64,000 bases of DNA from the NCBI GenBank assembly GCA_029706075.1, contig JAINUG010000014.1, positions 7,308,838-7,372,837 on the forward strand, read 5' to 3'. The position numbers and the translations under genes are program-made. This document shows positions 1 through 10,499 of this stretch, one piece after another (position 1 is the stretch's first letter; each line of letters begins with the position of its first letter). The stretch comes from Aldrovandia affinis (taxonomy: Eukaryota; Chordata; Actinopteri; Notacanthiformes; Halosauridae). Below the pieces are notes generated by a model. It was not told the DNA's origin and did no database searches. It saw nothing but the letters and a program-made list of their open reading frames with translations.

Positions 1-316
1 GACACCACATGAGAGCCTGTGAATTAATAATATTATAATTTGGTGTACTGGCTAGTAAAGTGGTGGAAAATCATGGGTGACGCATTTTGCGCCCTACTCT
101 GCCTCTAGTACACATTGCCTTCCAGGCAGAATTTTGGTAAGTGTGGTTCAGTTCAGTGATTATTATGACCAGAGGGGCACCAAAGTACAAAAACCTGAAA
201 AGTTACATCATGCAGCTTTGAGACAACTATAAAACTATTTATAGTGTTCAAGTAAAATAGTAAAATATCCTCTTTTTTTTTTGCTTGTGTTACTGAATTA
301 CTCCTTTGCTTGTCAG

Positions 317-739
317 GCAATCCTCAGCAACATTGTCTGGCCAGGGAAGAGGGCAATGGAGATGATGATGAAGATGACGATGAAGACACTTGCCCAAAGC
401 ACCTCAGGGACAGGACAACAGGATTTCTGCGCAGATTCATTGAGACAGGTACAATAAATGTAGAATTGTCTCAGTAATACAAGTTCACAACTAAATAACT
501 AAATGTGTTCACATTTTCAGCATCTGCAGAGAAGCTCCAGCAGCTTATAAGATTCTGGGTGGGATGGGAAATCCCTTCACCTGGAATGAAGGTGGAAGTG
601 GTGAGGGGGAGAATACTTGAGAGCTTCAACATGCTTCTTAACCCTTCGTGTACCAGGCCATTTCCATACCTATGAGGGCTTCTGTGACCACATGGAGTGC
701 TGCATTGCAACTCACGACACAGGTTTCGGTCTCATTTAG
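317..739 (+). pseudogene. HECT-type E3 ligase C-terminal fragment, broken
   Basis: Two exons are visible, 317-448 and 521-739, joined in phase 1 (ends GAG ACA G; next begins CA TCT). The first encodes an acidic run (DDDEDDDED) followed by LRDRTTGFLRRFIET. The second gives ASAEKLQQLIRFWVGWEIPS, then VEVV, and, in a shifted frame, RVPGHFHTYEGFCDHM and DTGFGLI before a TAG at 737-739. The last part has the look of a HECT C-lobe end (aromatic-rich tail before the stop), as in G2E3-like proteins that are numerous in fish. The cysteine region is not legible because the frame changes near 630-645, so this copy is probably inactive. Upstream exons, if any, lie outside the window. It converges on the integrase gene that ends at 1258. 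The family call rests on motif likeness only. Confidence 0.5.
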
Positions 740-789
740 GTACATTTCAAAACGATGGTTGATGCAAGAACAAAAATATAATTTTATTT

Positions 790-870
790 TGTCATGTTCG
801 ATAGTTGACACAAGGAAGAATCCAAGGGCTGTAGATGCATTGTTACTTTTATTTTTGATGTGTTGCTTAC
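790..870 (-). repeat. Degenerate second copy of integrase exon 6
   Basis: About 50-60 bp here resemble exon 6 of the integrase gene at 2893-2984 (shared stretch around AGTTGAC.CAAGGAAG, then GCTGTA). On the minus strand it reads NNASTALGFFLVST, against NNNKAATALEYFLEST in the real exon. No neighbouring exons accompany it. Confidence 0.45.
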
Positions 871-1257
871 ATTGCACATACAATAAAAACTATTTAAAGT
901 TACATTCGATTTTGTGCACAAAACGATTTTCTTTGCCTGGCCGTATATTTCTCAATGGGCATAGAGCTGTATATGCCGTGGTCACTGCGGGTGGAGATAT
1001 ACTCATGAGGGCGGGATAATGCAAATGAGTTGGATCGTTACGCAACATGATCCATCAGAAATGTGAACTGCCTGATTGAGCTGGTTGAAGCACATGGTTG
1101 CAGAAATAGCCTGTTAACAAAAAAATTACTTGATTGTTTTATTTAAAAATAGGTGTTTTAGTAAGCCCATCAGAGACCCAAATGTATTTCCAACAACTTA
1201 CAGCTAAAGACAAGCATCTTATCTTTTAAAACAACATTTTGGCTTTTCTAAGGCAAT

Positions 1258-4200
1258 TCATTGACATGTCTCTGGTCTATCTCCAATGACACCATCTACA
1301 TACTGAACAACAGCTCTGTAAAGATCAGCACCAAAAGACAGTGATGGAGTAAGAGGGTCGAAAAGTTGATGTAGCGTCTCCATTTCTTCCTCTGTCATGG
1401 GGCAATGTGGTTGAGGAACATGGATTCCAATGTGTTCCATCTCAGGGTTCTCCAACTCAGAGATATACTGCCCCTGTAATGTGATTGTGTTATTAACTAA
1501 CTATCCATTTCCTGGATAAGTGGTAGTAGTTCACAAGTACTTTTAATTTCAAGATAAAGGAATAACAAAGTTATTAACATGGCTGGGACAGAATGAGATT
1601 TGAGCTTGTGTATACATTTGTTTTAACTGTAGACAAGGAGGAACTCACCTGAATATTATCAGGAGGATTAATAAGACTTGTGGCACATCCAATTTCCCAT
1701 AGCTGGTTTGGGGTCAAGTTACGCTCTGATCGCATGGAGTGGTTGTTCCAACCATCTGTAAAAGTATCCAGATCAGCCTGGATGCGGGGCAGGAACACAT
1801 ATTGGGCACAGAATAGGTGGGTGTAGTTTGATGGGTCGAGTACTACACTCTCCTCTAGACTGTGCAGGACATCATAATAGATGTTGGACACAACATTCCA
1901 CACGTCACGCCAGAGGCGTTCTATCCTAAAGGGGAGGAGTAACATCAGTATCAGACAACAGAAACATCTATGATGAAAAAAGCATCTGCTAAATGGCATA
2001 TATTAAGATTATTTTTCTAAATCACTACCACAATGAGCAAGACTACAAATCTGAAGAGCACATAAAGGACATTTCAATTATACTTTCACAAATTAATGAA
2101 TTCGATTACAGTATGAAACATTCATATGAAAATGTAAATGAGAAGACAAACTGCATTACATAAAGTTGTGCATTTTTTTGAAAGTGAAAGACAGGCTACA
2201 CGTACACAATCACTGGTTTGAGAATGCATCACACCTAGTTAAAATACAGTGTTAATATAATGGCTTTACTTATGCACATTCTAATGATTGTGCTTCTCAT
2301 GCAAATTTTGTATAGCACATCTGTGATGGAATAAGACTGTTTACAGGTCTACACACATTCACAAATCACCTTTGGTTGTGGACACTTTTCCCTGAGATAA
2401 AGCTTCCCCTGCCACAGCCACGAACTTGAAACATGCATCTTGCTATGTCCACATTTTCAACTCCTTGGTCTCTCACCCTTATTGTAATTTATTGAAAAAT
2501 GATCCCAACACAAGGAATATTGTAATTTATAACTGAAAAACGGCAACATCAAGTGTTAAAATAATTACACACTATTCCACTACGTTATGTACAGTTATGC
2601 TATGTGCATATTACACATGCGTTATTGGTGGTGCAGGAAAACTAGAGCATCATGCATGTCTGTGAATGTGTATGTGGGGTGTACTGTGTGTTATGTCGGC
2701 ACCAGGAAGCCAGAAGGTCAACCTCCCATTTGCAGGGAGACTCGTCCCCATTGGGGATTAGACCTGTGAGGGTTGATTGAATTGTCTACACATCTGTTGG
2801 CTCTAGGCAAACTGCAGTCCTCAAAACAAAGATTTTATGATAAAGTGAATGATACAGTGTATTTACAACATTCTACAATGCATAGTTCTTACCTAGATGG
2901 AAAGCCATGTTTCCTAGTTGACTCAAGGAAGTATTCAAGAGCTGTAGCTGCCTTGTTGTTATTGGAAGCATGAAGGTACATGATCTAAGGATTCACAGAA
3001 TTTCCACAAGAAAGACAAATTAACCAAATTGTATGGGTGTCTAGTTATGATGTGTACTGTATGCCAAATTAACAAATCCTTCAGTCATCAAATCACTCAC
3101 CTTTCTTGAAAACCCATCAATGCCTCCAAAAATCACAATACCGTATCTGTAAATTTACATAACAGTAGAAATAGTTGAGGCATATGTATGGTGTATAGGT
3201 GTACTTTCTACTTAATTATAGCACTTTACATACATTGTGGTATGTTATGATGCAGTACAAGTTGGTAGTAGCAGTAATAGTATAGTAGTGTTTGTAGTAG
3301 CAGTATTAGAACAGATTTGTATAATATGACATGATTTATCCATTTGAAAAACCACAGAAAAACGGTATAGGCTCAAAGCTACATTATTCCAAATTAAAGT
3401 TGTTTCAGGGTAAAATATTGTGCAGGCCAAATTAAATAGATCTTTAATGTTTGCTAAATTTGAAGTAGTGTTATATTAGAAGGACCGAGCTACGCTGTGT
3501 CTAATTACTTCATTTAGGCCAAAATTCCATGCAATTTTACCAATCTATAAACTAAATAGCAACTATGTGGTATAAATTAGCACCTCCATAGCACTTGCTT
3601 ACCTTATGAGCTTGTGATTAGTATCCACATGGATGAGTGAAAGGGGATGTGGTACAGAGTACACCCTTCACCACACATCCCAGGTTTGCTAGTCTTTCAT
3701 GTATGCCTTTGGCATCCACCCGATGCATAGACTCCCACACTCTAGCCCACTGTACTCTATGGCCTAAGGCTCTAAGATGCCCTCTGACCATCCTGTAGCC
3801 TGTATGAGGAGAATAAGATTAAGAGATTTTTTCATTTTTGTGAGAAAAAAAAAATATATATTTATATATGATATAAAAGTATATATTTTTTTCCAGAATA
3901 AGTTACAATTTCACAAGTCAGGTGATAGTAAGGCAACACTGTACAAAGAACTGCTGCATCTGTTTTCCTTAAAGGATTTCAGAAGCTGATGTTCAGATTA
4001 CAGTAAGTTACAACCTAATAAAGTACCTACCTAAATTTGGTGAAGTGGCTTTTATTGTACACACCAAATTGTCCAATTCATCATCATTCAGTTGACTGTA
4101 TGTGTTTCTCACGTTGAATCCCCACTCTTGGATCCGGCGATTGATTGTATGCACTGATACCCCAAGCATTTTGGAAATACAAGGAACAGACAGATCCATT

Positions 4201-5471
4201 TCTATGAGCTCCTGGAGATGGTCTTTGGAAACAGACAGCTTTGGACGTCCCATCCCACCAACTACTTCCTGCACTACCACAGTGGTCCTCCTTCTGTCCA
4301 TTTCTTCCCTAGTCAGACTGATCAGGTAGGAGAGACCATCGAGAACCTGTTGGTATTGAGCATAGGCTGTTATCGGCTGTTAAAACACATTGCCAAATAC
4401 ATATTATTGCCATCCCATAGATACACACGGACATTGGTACTGCAGCGCTCAATGCAATCCCTACGAGAATCCTTGTAAAATATGTCTATGTCTGAATGTA
4501 CTGATGCTGAAATCTCTGCAAGTAAAGCCGAACTCTGCTGAACAAGCCGACTCCTCCTTATTTCGTGCGCTGCGAATGAAACAGCCAAGGCCAGGGGCCG
4601 AAATCGTTTCAGTACAATTAAGTTGAGTATGGCGTACATCCAATGTAAAGAGGTGTAGGGCCTACAAATGAACACTGACAACAGACAAAGTTGGATTTCA
4701 AGCTTTATAACCAAACAATCCAACCTACCTCCTGGGGAAAGGTTATGTGGTCAGCAAGGGAGTTTAGGAGAGCCATTTCATTCATGCAAATAATTTCTGC
4801 GTGTCTTAGATCCAGTGGCAGTTGTTGCAGAAGGTCGTGCAGTCTTGTACCAAGCCTTTGCAGTATTTGCCGGCCTAGTGACACCTGTAGGCGTCATTGT
4901 TACAATGAAAGAAATCAAGAAGTATATACCATTTAGCAGATGCTTTTATCCAAAGCGACTTACAGTAGTGAATGCATACATTTTCAGTATATGTGGTCCC
5001 AGTGGGAATTGAACCCACAACCTCAGCATTGCCAACGCCATGCTGTAGGATTTATTTATTCATTCACTCTGAAACTAGCGAAAAATTCATCTTTTTTTGC
5101 TATGATGCGAGGAACTGACTATTGACTAATTGTGTGCTAGCATTTTTACTAGATACATGTCCTTGTTTGAGGTGGGTTACTTATTAATTTAAGAATAAAC
5201 ACATTTGTAGCTCATGAAAATGTGCTCCCCGTTTATTTCGATATAGTCTCGCTAGCCAGACCTATCTCCACACTACGTTATTTCGATAGGCTACAACTAG
5301 CCTATGGCTTGTAATGGAGTAGGCCTATGTTGGTTACAACTTACAAATCTATAAAATTGGAAAACTCTCCCAAATAATACACTTTTCTATGAATGCAGTA
5401 AACCTTTCTATGAACAATAACTAATAACTTACCAGATCGTTTGAAAGCCTCGAATTATTATGGTTTGCCAT
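1258..5471 (-). pseudogene. Spliced IS3EU/rve-type DDE integrase gene, one frameshift
   Basis: Nine minus-strand exons: 5433-5471 (ATG, 13 codons), 4729-4884, 4031-4376, 3603-3799, 3101-3146, 2893-2984, 2370-2477, 1649-1925, 1258-1473 (TGA). All introns are GT-AG and phases agree except in exon 4. Exon 3 carries GRPKLSVSKDHLQELIEMDL and a helix-turn-helix (CISKMLGVSVHTINRRIQEW). The integrase core follows: first Asp in LIHVDTNHKLI (exon 4), GGIDGFSRK (exon 5), second Asp in [13 protein letters not shown] (exon 7), catalytic Glu in HNQRIERLWRDVW (exons 7-8). The C-terminal exon has no recognised domain. Exon 4 is 197 bp: its 5' part reads HRVDAKGIHERLANLGCVV, but the next segment RVYSVPHPLSLIHV is in another frame, so one base is extra or two are missing near 3672-3676. 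Otherwise the gene would encode about 491 residues. Integrase proteins of this kind occur in IS3EU transposons and as intron-bearing, host-like copies in fish. No terminal repeats were seen around the gene. Whether it is a decaying domesticated gene or intact with a sequencing error cannot be decided here. Confidence 0.7.
4930..5044 (-). repeat. tRNA-headed SINE with L2-like tail (SINE-1)
   Basis: Read on the minus strand, a B-box-like GGTTGTGGGTTCAATTCCC head is followed by the tail AGTCGCTTTGGATAAAAGC..CTGCTAAATGG. It lies in intron 1 of the integrase gene. Other copies are at 31661, 47714, 56119 and 59800. Confidence 0.75.
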
Positions 5472-5601
5472 TGTGTACTGGACGCCGTTCAAATGAACTG
5501 AACTTGGCGATGCTACGTTCTTCGAAACTCAATAGGGGAGAGTTGCACAACATGGCAACCTGATTTCTTCTGGATGCCGATTGGATAGTTTACCGGAAGC
5601 G

Positions 5602-5906
5602 TCAAATTAATGCCAAAAGTATTTCGTGTCTGTAAAAGTATTTTGTCTCTGTAATAAAACATTTTGTGCTTGTAAAAGTATTTCGTCTTTGTAAAAAAAC
5701 ATTTTGTGCTTGTAAAAGTATTTCGTCTCTGTAAAAAAACATTTTGTGCTTGTAAAAGTATTTCGTCTCTGTAAAAAAACATTTTGTGCTTGTAAAAGTA
5801 TTTCGTCTCTGTAAATAAGCATTTTTTTATAGTTGCAAGCACAAAATGTTTTTTTACAGAGACGAAATACTTTTACAGAGACGAAATACTTTTGGCATTA
5901 ATTTGA
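5602..5906. mobile_element. Palindromic MITE made of 40-bp repeats
   Basis: The ends are inverted copies of TCAAATTAATGCCAAAAGTA. Between them a 40-bp unit (ATTTTGTGCTTGTAAAAGTA plus TTTCGTCTCTGTAAAAAAAC) starts at 5661, 5701, 5741 and 5781; the right side (5838-5880) is its inverse. No clear target-site duplication was found. It separates the integrase gene start from sohlh1. Confidence 0.65.
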
Positions 5907-6135
5907 GCCCATAGTTTTCTCGCTGGTGACCCTAAATCCTGTCGCACAAATGGACCATTTCAGCACGCCACGCCAGGGCTGCCCCAAGCGCGCAGAGCGA
6001 GCTGATTCTAATGAGTAAGAAGAAGCTCGTATTGTTGGTTCGGGAGTGTCAGTGTTTTTGGAATTGTGTAGTTTTTAAAAAATAATTCTAATTTGTAAGG
6101 TGGTAGGTCAGTCCTTGATAAAGTTTTGCTTTCAG

Positions 6136-8616
6136 CCAGTGGAGCAGCGAGTCGGAGGGGAACGGCGATCTGAACGAGTTTCAGCGGAAGATGAGAAGGG
6201 AACACCGGCAGGCTCTCGCCACCGGTAACAAGGCGTGCATTGTCGTGGAGAGAAACCGCAGGTATACCCCCCCTCTCAACAGCGTCCACAGGTGATTTTA
6301 CCGCAGAGCCAAGTGTGGGTAGGGTCCTGCCCTTCCCTCTACCATTTTAATGCCCCCACCTATTTTAAATTAAAATTGGCTTTTAAAATGGACATCGCTA
6401 CGTTTACTGTAGTCTACATCTGAATAGAACAGCGCTAACATTTAGCTACCTGATCTGAAAGTAGCTAGCTAGCTCGCTGGCTGGCACAGCTCACATGGAA
6501 CTTTAGGCAAGATGCAGCGTCAGACAAAAGTGTCATAAGAGACATGGAATGTCAGAAGAACGTTAATTCTAAAACATTTCAGTTCTATTTAAAACACAGT
6601 AAAAAGTGTGTAAATCTGTAGAAAGGTTTCTCTTCTATTCTATTCCAAAAATGCACAATCACCAATTTACATCATTGTATTTGGGCAGTAAATGCATTCA
6701 TTAGTTGGCTATACTATCAACAGATTATATTAAATACTGCTGAATAAAATGTGACCAATAGACATACAGCTCCTTTAATGGGTGCAGAAGCAGGTCATGA
6801 GCAGTAATTAAATGACTAATTGAGATCATGAAGCTTCCTTAATTGAACGATTGTGTACAATTTGGCTTTATTTGGAGTCAGTGTCAGTACCTTGGTGTGG
6901 GAAGACTGAATTGCAGGTTTTACAATCAAACCGCAGGAAACACAGGGCCCTAGTTGTGGGGTTTCTCTACCTGTACATGCACTGGGTTTTTTCCATCACA
7001 TTGATCCATGTTCAGGAATGGTGCAGTAATGGTTTATTTTTGCCTGGTGGAGGCTGGCTGCAGTGGCTCTCTCTCTGCATCCATTCCAGGAAGCGCATCA
7101 CGATGAGCTGCAGTAAACTCCGGCAGCTCCTTCCCCAGGTGTGTGGGGCACGCGGCGACATGGTCACCGTGCTGGAGATGACTGTGGCTTTCCTGGAGCA
7201 CGTACAGCAGGCAACCCTCGGACACCTGCCGAGAGAGGTGAGGGTGCGGCCAAGCTCTTAGCGTGGGCGTGGTTAGGATACTGGACATGTGATTGAAAGC
7301 AGTGTGGGTGTGGTTATGATGCTGGACACGTGATTGACAGCAGTGTCGGTGTGGCTAGGATACTGGACACGTGATTGACAGCAGTGTGGGTGTGGTTATG
7401 ATGCTGGACATGTGATTGAAACCAGTGTGGGTGTGGTTAGGATACTAGACACATGATTGACAGCAGTGTGGGTGTGATTATGATGCTGGACACATGATTG
7501 ACAGCAGTGTGGGTGTGATTTTGATGCTGGACACGTGATTGACAGCAGTGTGGGTGTGGCTAAGATACTGGACATGTGATTGAAAGCAGTGTGGGTGTGG
7601 TTAGGATACTGGACACGTGATTGACAGCAGAATGGATGTGAAATGCAAGCCATGTCACCCTGATAAACATGAGCAAAAACAGGCTACGGATTTCTGTGGC
7701 TCCCCCTATCTCTAGTGCCTGTATCCGCCAGATGATTTATGCCGCAGGTGGCTGTCAGAGATGCGTCAGAGGAAGAAGCTGGTCCAGAGGCAGGGCTGCA
7801 TGGAGGAGAAACCTGACCTGCCAATCAGAGTCAGGTGACCTTTAGACACACCTGGGGGCGTGCCCAGGTGCCCTGCCCTGATGTGGTTTTTGAGAGGTGG
7901 GCGTGTGCCAATTTAAAACAAAGTTCTCTGTGTTTTAGAAAAAGGAAATCTCCGGCGAACACTGTGTGCAGAGAGAGGTCAAGTGGCAGAGGTAAGTCTC
8001 TGTGGGAACATGGAGTCTTGGGTTTGGGTCTGGGTCACCACCTGTTTCTGTGCATCTTAGAGTGTAATGTAATGGTTAGGGAACTGGGCTTGTAACGCAA
8101 AGGTTGCAGGTTTGATTCCCAGGTGGGTGGCACTGCCGATGTACCTTAGAGCAAAGTACTTAACCTGAATTGCTTTAGTAAAATATACAGCTGTACGTAT
8201 GTAAAGAGATGTAAGCTGTGTAAGTTGCTGTGGATAAGAGCGTCTGCTAAATGTCTGTAATGTAACGGAAAAAAAACGGCTCTGTGAGATTCAGGGGCAC
8301 AGAACCACTGCCCCTCTTAAAAATATGAATGATTAAATTCAAATGTTTCTTCCTGAATGTGTAATCAGAATGACAGTACTGTGTTGTTGGACTGGAGTTC
8401 ATGACCTCCCTGTGACCTCAGTGCCCCGCCCAGTCCCTCTGAACATGTCTACGGGACTGTCCCCCACCTCGGTGCCGCACACACCCCTGAAGTTCTGCGC
8501 CCCCTCATTCTGGTGCTCCCCAGCACTGTCACCTGTGACCCAGGGCCACCCACGACCAGCAGCCACCTGGAATTACTGCTCTACAGCTAAGGTAGGTGTG
8601 TGTGCGTGCGTGTGTG

Positions 8617-8692
<76 letters not shown>

Positions 8693-8707
8693 GAAAGGTG
8701 CGACAAC

Positions 8708-8754
<47 letters not shown>

Positions 8755-8892
8755 TGAAGGAAAAAAAGGAAAGGAAGACAACTCATGCAGAGATTCTTGA
8801 TACAGGATCGAGGGCTGAGGACCAATCTCCCTGAGGAGGTGGAGGACACGCCCCTTCTGTTGGACGCGCCCCTCTGCGTGTCTGAGTATTGA
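6136..8892 (+). CDS. sohlh1: SOHLH1-like bHLH transcription factor (5' end missing)
   Basis: Six exons in consistent phase: 6136-6261, 7090-7237, 7716-7834, 7939-7991, 8422-8591, 8791-8892 (TGA), giving 238 codons from the first exon seen. Exons 1-2 join as CIVVERNRRKRITMSCSKLR then QLLPQVCGARGDMVTVLEMT, a basic helix-loop-helix. The ERNRRKR basic region and the DM..VLEM..FL second helix match SOHLH1 better than SOHLH2 or TCFL5 as I recall them. SOHLH1 is a nuclear E-box-binding factor of early spermatogenesis and oogenesis. Exon 3 encodes LYPPDDLCRRWLSEMRQRKK; the rest is Pro/Ser-rich, ending in LLLDAPLCVSEY. Exon 1 opens with one base completing a codon (or AG at 6138), so an upstream exon with the start is expected before 6136 and was not found; the ATG at 6190 is an alternative. 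Intron 2 carries a 41-bp minisatellite and intron 5 a TGCG repeat. An AATAAA lies at 9389-9394. The gene is tail to tail with iqcd. Confidence 0.72.
7262..7633 (+). repeat. 41-bp minisatellite, nine units
   Basis: The motif CTGGACACGTGATTGACAGC or a close variant (CTAGAC once) starts at 7281, 7322, 7363, 7404, 7445, 7486, 7527, 7568 and 7609, exactly 41 bp apart. Every unit keeps a CANNTG core (CACGTG, CATGTG or CACATG). It fills most of the sohlh1 intron between 7237 and 7716. Confidence 0.95.
8059..8268 (+). repeat. tRNA-headed SINE with L2-like tail (SINE-2)
   Basis: The head contains TAATGGTTAGGGAACTGGGC and GGTTGCAGGTTTGATTCCC; the tail is AAGTTGCTGTGGATAAGAGC followed by GTCTGCTAAATG. 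Intron 4 of sohlh1. Related copies: 27233, 36740, 46268, 47561, 58168, 63662. Confidence 0.8.
8596..8757 (+). repeat. (TGCG)n microsatellite
   Basis: An almost pure TGCG tetranucleotide run, interrupted once at about 8692-8708. It ends about 35 bp before the last sohlh1 exon. Long apparent ORFs across it are artefacts of the repeat. Confidence 0.97.
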
Positions 8893-9045
8893 CGCCGTAC
8901 ACGCATTTTAGTCGCATCACACATCCTGCAAGTGACACATGCACACATACACAAAACCACATCCTGCAAGTGATACACATGCCCATTCACACGCAAGCAG
9001 CACCCTGCAAGTTACACATAAGCACACACAGACACAGTTATCTTA

Positions 9046-9176
9046 GAGCAGTGGTTCCCAAACCTCTCCTCGAGTACCACAAGCCGGGCCGTGTAGTTGT
9101 TAAATCAGGTGTAATGGTGGTGGAATTTAACAAACAGGCGGGGGGCTACTGAAGAGAGGTTTGGGAACCACTGCCT
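9046..9176. mobile_element. hAT (Charlie-like) MITE
   Basis: Terminal inverted repeats CAGTGGTTCCCAAACCTCTC and its complement enclose about 130 bp. CAGTGGTTC.CAAAC is the usual end of Charlie-type hAT elements. Flanks (TCTTAGAG and CCTTAAGT) are at best a worn 8-bp target duplication. Confidence 0.75.
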
Positions 9177-9388
9177 TAAGTAACCTGAGTAAACTCATTA
9201 ACTGCTGTCTTACAGGTTAATATTCAGGAGGGGGTTCAATGCAGGTTATTACGCGTTTAGTGTGCGATGTTATGAGGGGTCGTGTGTGTGTGCATTTGCC
9301 TGTGTGCATGCGTGTGATGTCCGCTGAAATGAAGTGTGGGCGGAGTTATGTTTGGACAGAGCTCATGTTGCTTTGTTGTTTTGTCCAA

Positions 9389-9394
9389 AATAAA
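9389..9394 (+). promoter_or_regulatory. Candidate polyadenylation signal of sohlh1
   Basis: AATAAA about 500 bp after the sohlh1 stop codon and the first such hexamer seen downstream. Assignment is by position only. Confidence 0.4.
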
Positions 9395-9569
9395 TTTATG
9401 TTTTTGGTTTCACTTGCATTTCATTAGTTTCTCATCTAATTTGAATCACTCAAAATTGATTTAATAGGGGTTTCTTGCCACTGGTCAACACAAAATACTT
9501 TAACGTCAAATAAAAAACTGCTTCTTCTCAATTACAAATAAAAAAACGACAATAATTGATTCCATTAGT

Positions 9570-9780
9570 ATTCACCGCCCCTTGACTTAATACATGGTAG
9601 AAGCGCCTTGAACTGCAATTACAGCTATGAATCTGTTAATCAGCTGTGAATGTGAGTAAGTCTCTACCAGCTTTGCACAGCAGGACACTGAAATCTTTTC
9701 CCATTCTTTTTTACAAAATTGCTCAAGCTCCATCAGGTTGGATGGGGACCATTGGTGAACATCAATTTTCAAATCTTAAT
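9570..9780 (-). mobile_element. Tc1-like transposase C-terminal relic
   Basis: The minus strand reads HQWSPSNLMELEQFCKKEWE and then CAKLVETYS, IAVIAVQGAST, the usual end of Tc1-family transposases (..EEW..I....CAKLVETYP.R...VIAAKG). Only the C-terminus remains. Confidence 0.6.
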
Positions 9781-9861
9781 GAGATGCATGTATATATTTT
9801 ATCACACACAATGAATGTACAAAGACCACGGTGGAAATCTCATGTCTGTAGGACTGTAATT

Positions 9862-10466
9862 TCCTGCTGGCAGGCTTACCAGCCTGTAACATCAAGCCAC
9901 TGCAACTAGTGCAGAATGCTGCCACATGTCTAGTTTTCAACCAACCCAAGATCACACGTCATTCCACCACTCACCACTCTGGCTCCCTATTGCAGCAAGT
10001 ATCAAAATCACTGGTGCTGGCGTATCAGGCCACTAGGGGAACCACTCCCTCCTACCTCCGGACACTCATCACACCCTACACCCCAGCCAGACGCCTCCGC
10101 TCTGCCTCCTCTGGCAAACTGACTGTCCCATCCCTCCGGGGGCCAGGCAGACATTTCTCACGGTCTTGCCTCTTCTCTGTCCTGACGCCCCCGGTGGTGG
10201 AATGATCTTCCTCACTTGGTCAGAACTGTGGAATCACTGGGCATCTTCCGCAAGAGACTAAAAATCCACCTAATCAGACTCCACTACCACTAATTCTGTA
10301 CATTAATTAACTGCCATCACCACTGTTTACATGTTTAAAACTGTAATAAAATGATGTCTATTGCAGTGCTACTGCACTGATCTCTTGCGCTAACCATGAT
10401 TAATTAAATGCATGTTTTTAGTTGCTCTGGATAAGAGCATCTGCTAAATGCCTAAAATGTAAAAAA
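9862..10466 (+). mobile_element. L2 LINE 3' fragment
   Basis: Translation gives LQLVQNAATCLVFNQPK, then ATRGTTPSYLRTLITPYTPA, SASSGKLTVPSLRGPG and SRSCLFSVLTP, the end of the L2 reverse-transcriptase ORF. The 3' tail is GTTGCTCTGGATAAGAGC followed by TCTGCTAAATGCC. It lies between the 3' ends of sohlh1 and iqcd. Confidence 0.8.
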
Positions 10467-10499
10467 ATGCTGAGTGGTGGGTGGGCACAGCAATTCTGT

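Noticed and set aside
5513..5842. Minus-strand ORFs with a repeated KYFYKHKMFFYRDEILLQ unit
   Set aside because: The repeat comes from the 40-bp units of the MITE, and two frames are equally open.
7262..7633. Regularly spaced repeats resembling a CRISPR array
   Set aside because: Units are contiguous 41-bp tandem copies with no variable spacers, in a vertebrate intron.
8343..8996. Long ORFs on both strands across the TGCG run (CVRACVRA.. and THARTHAR..)
   Set aside because: They are translations of a tetranucleotide repeat; only 8422-8591 and 8791-8892 fit the sohlh1 reading frame and splice sites.
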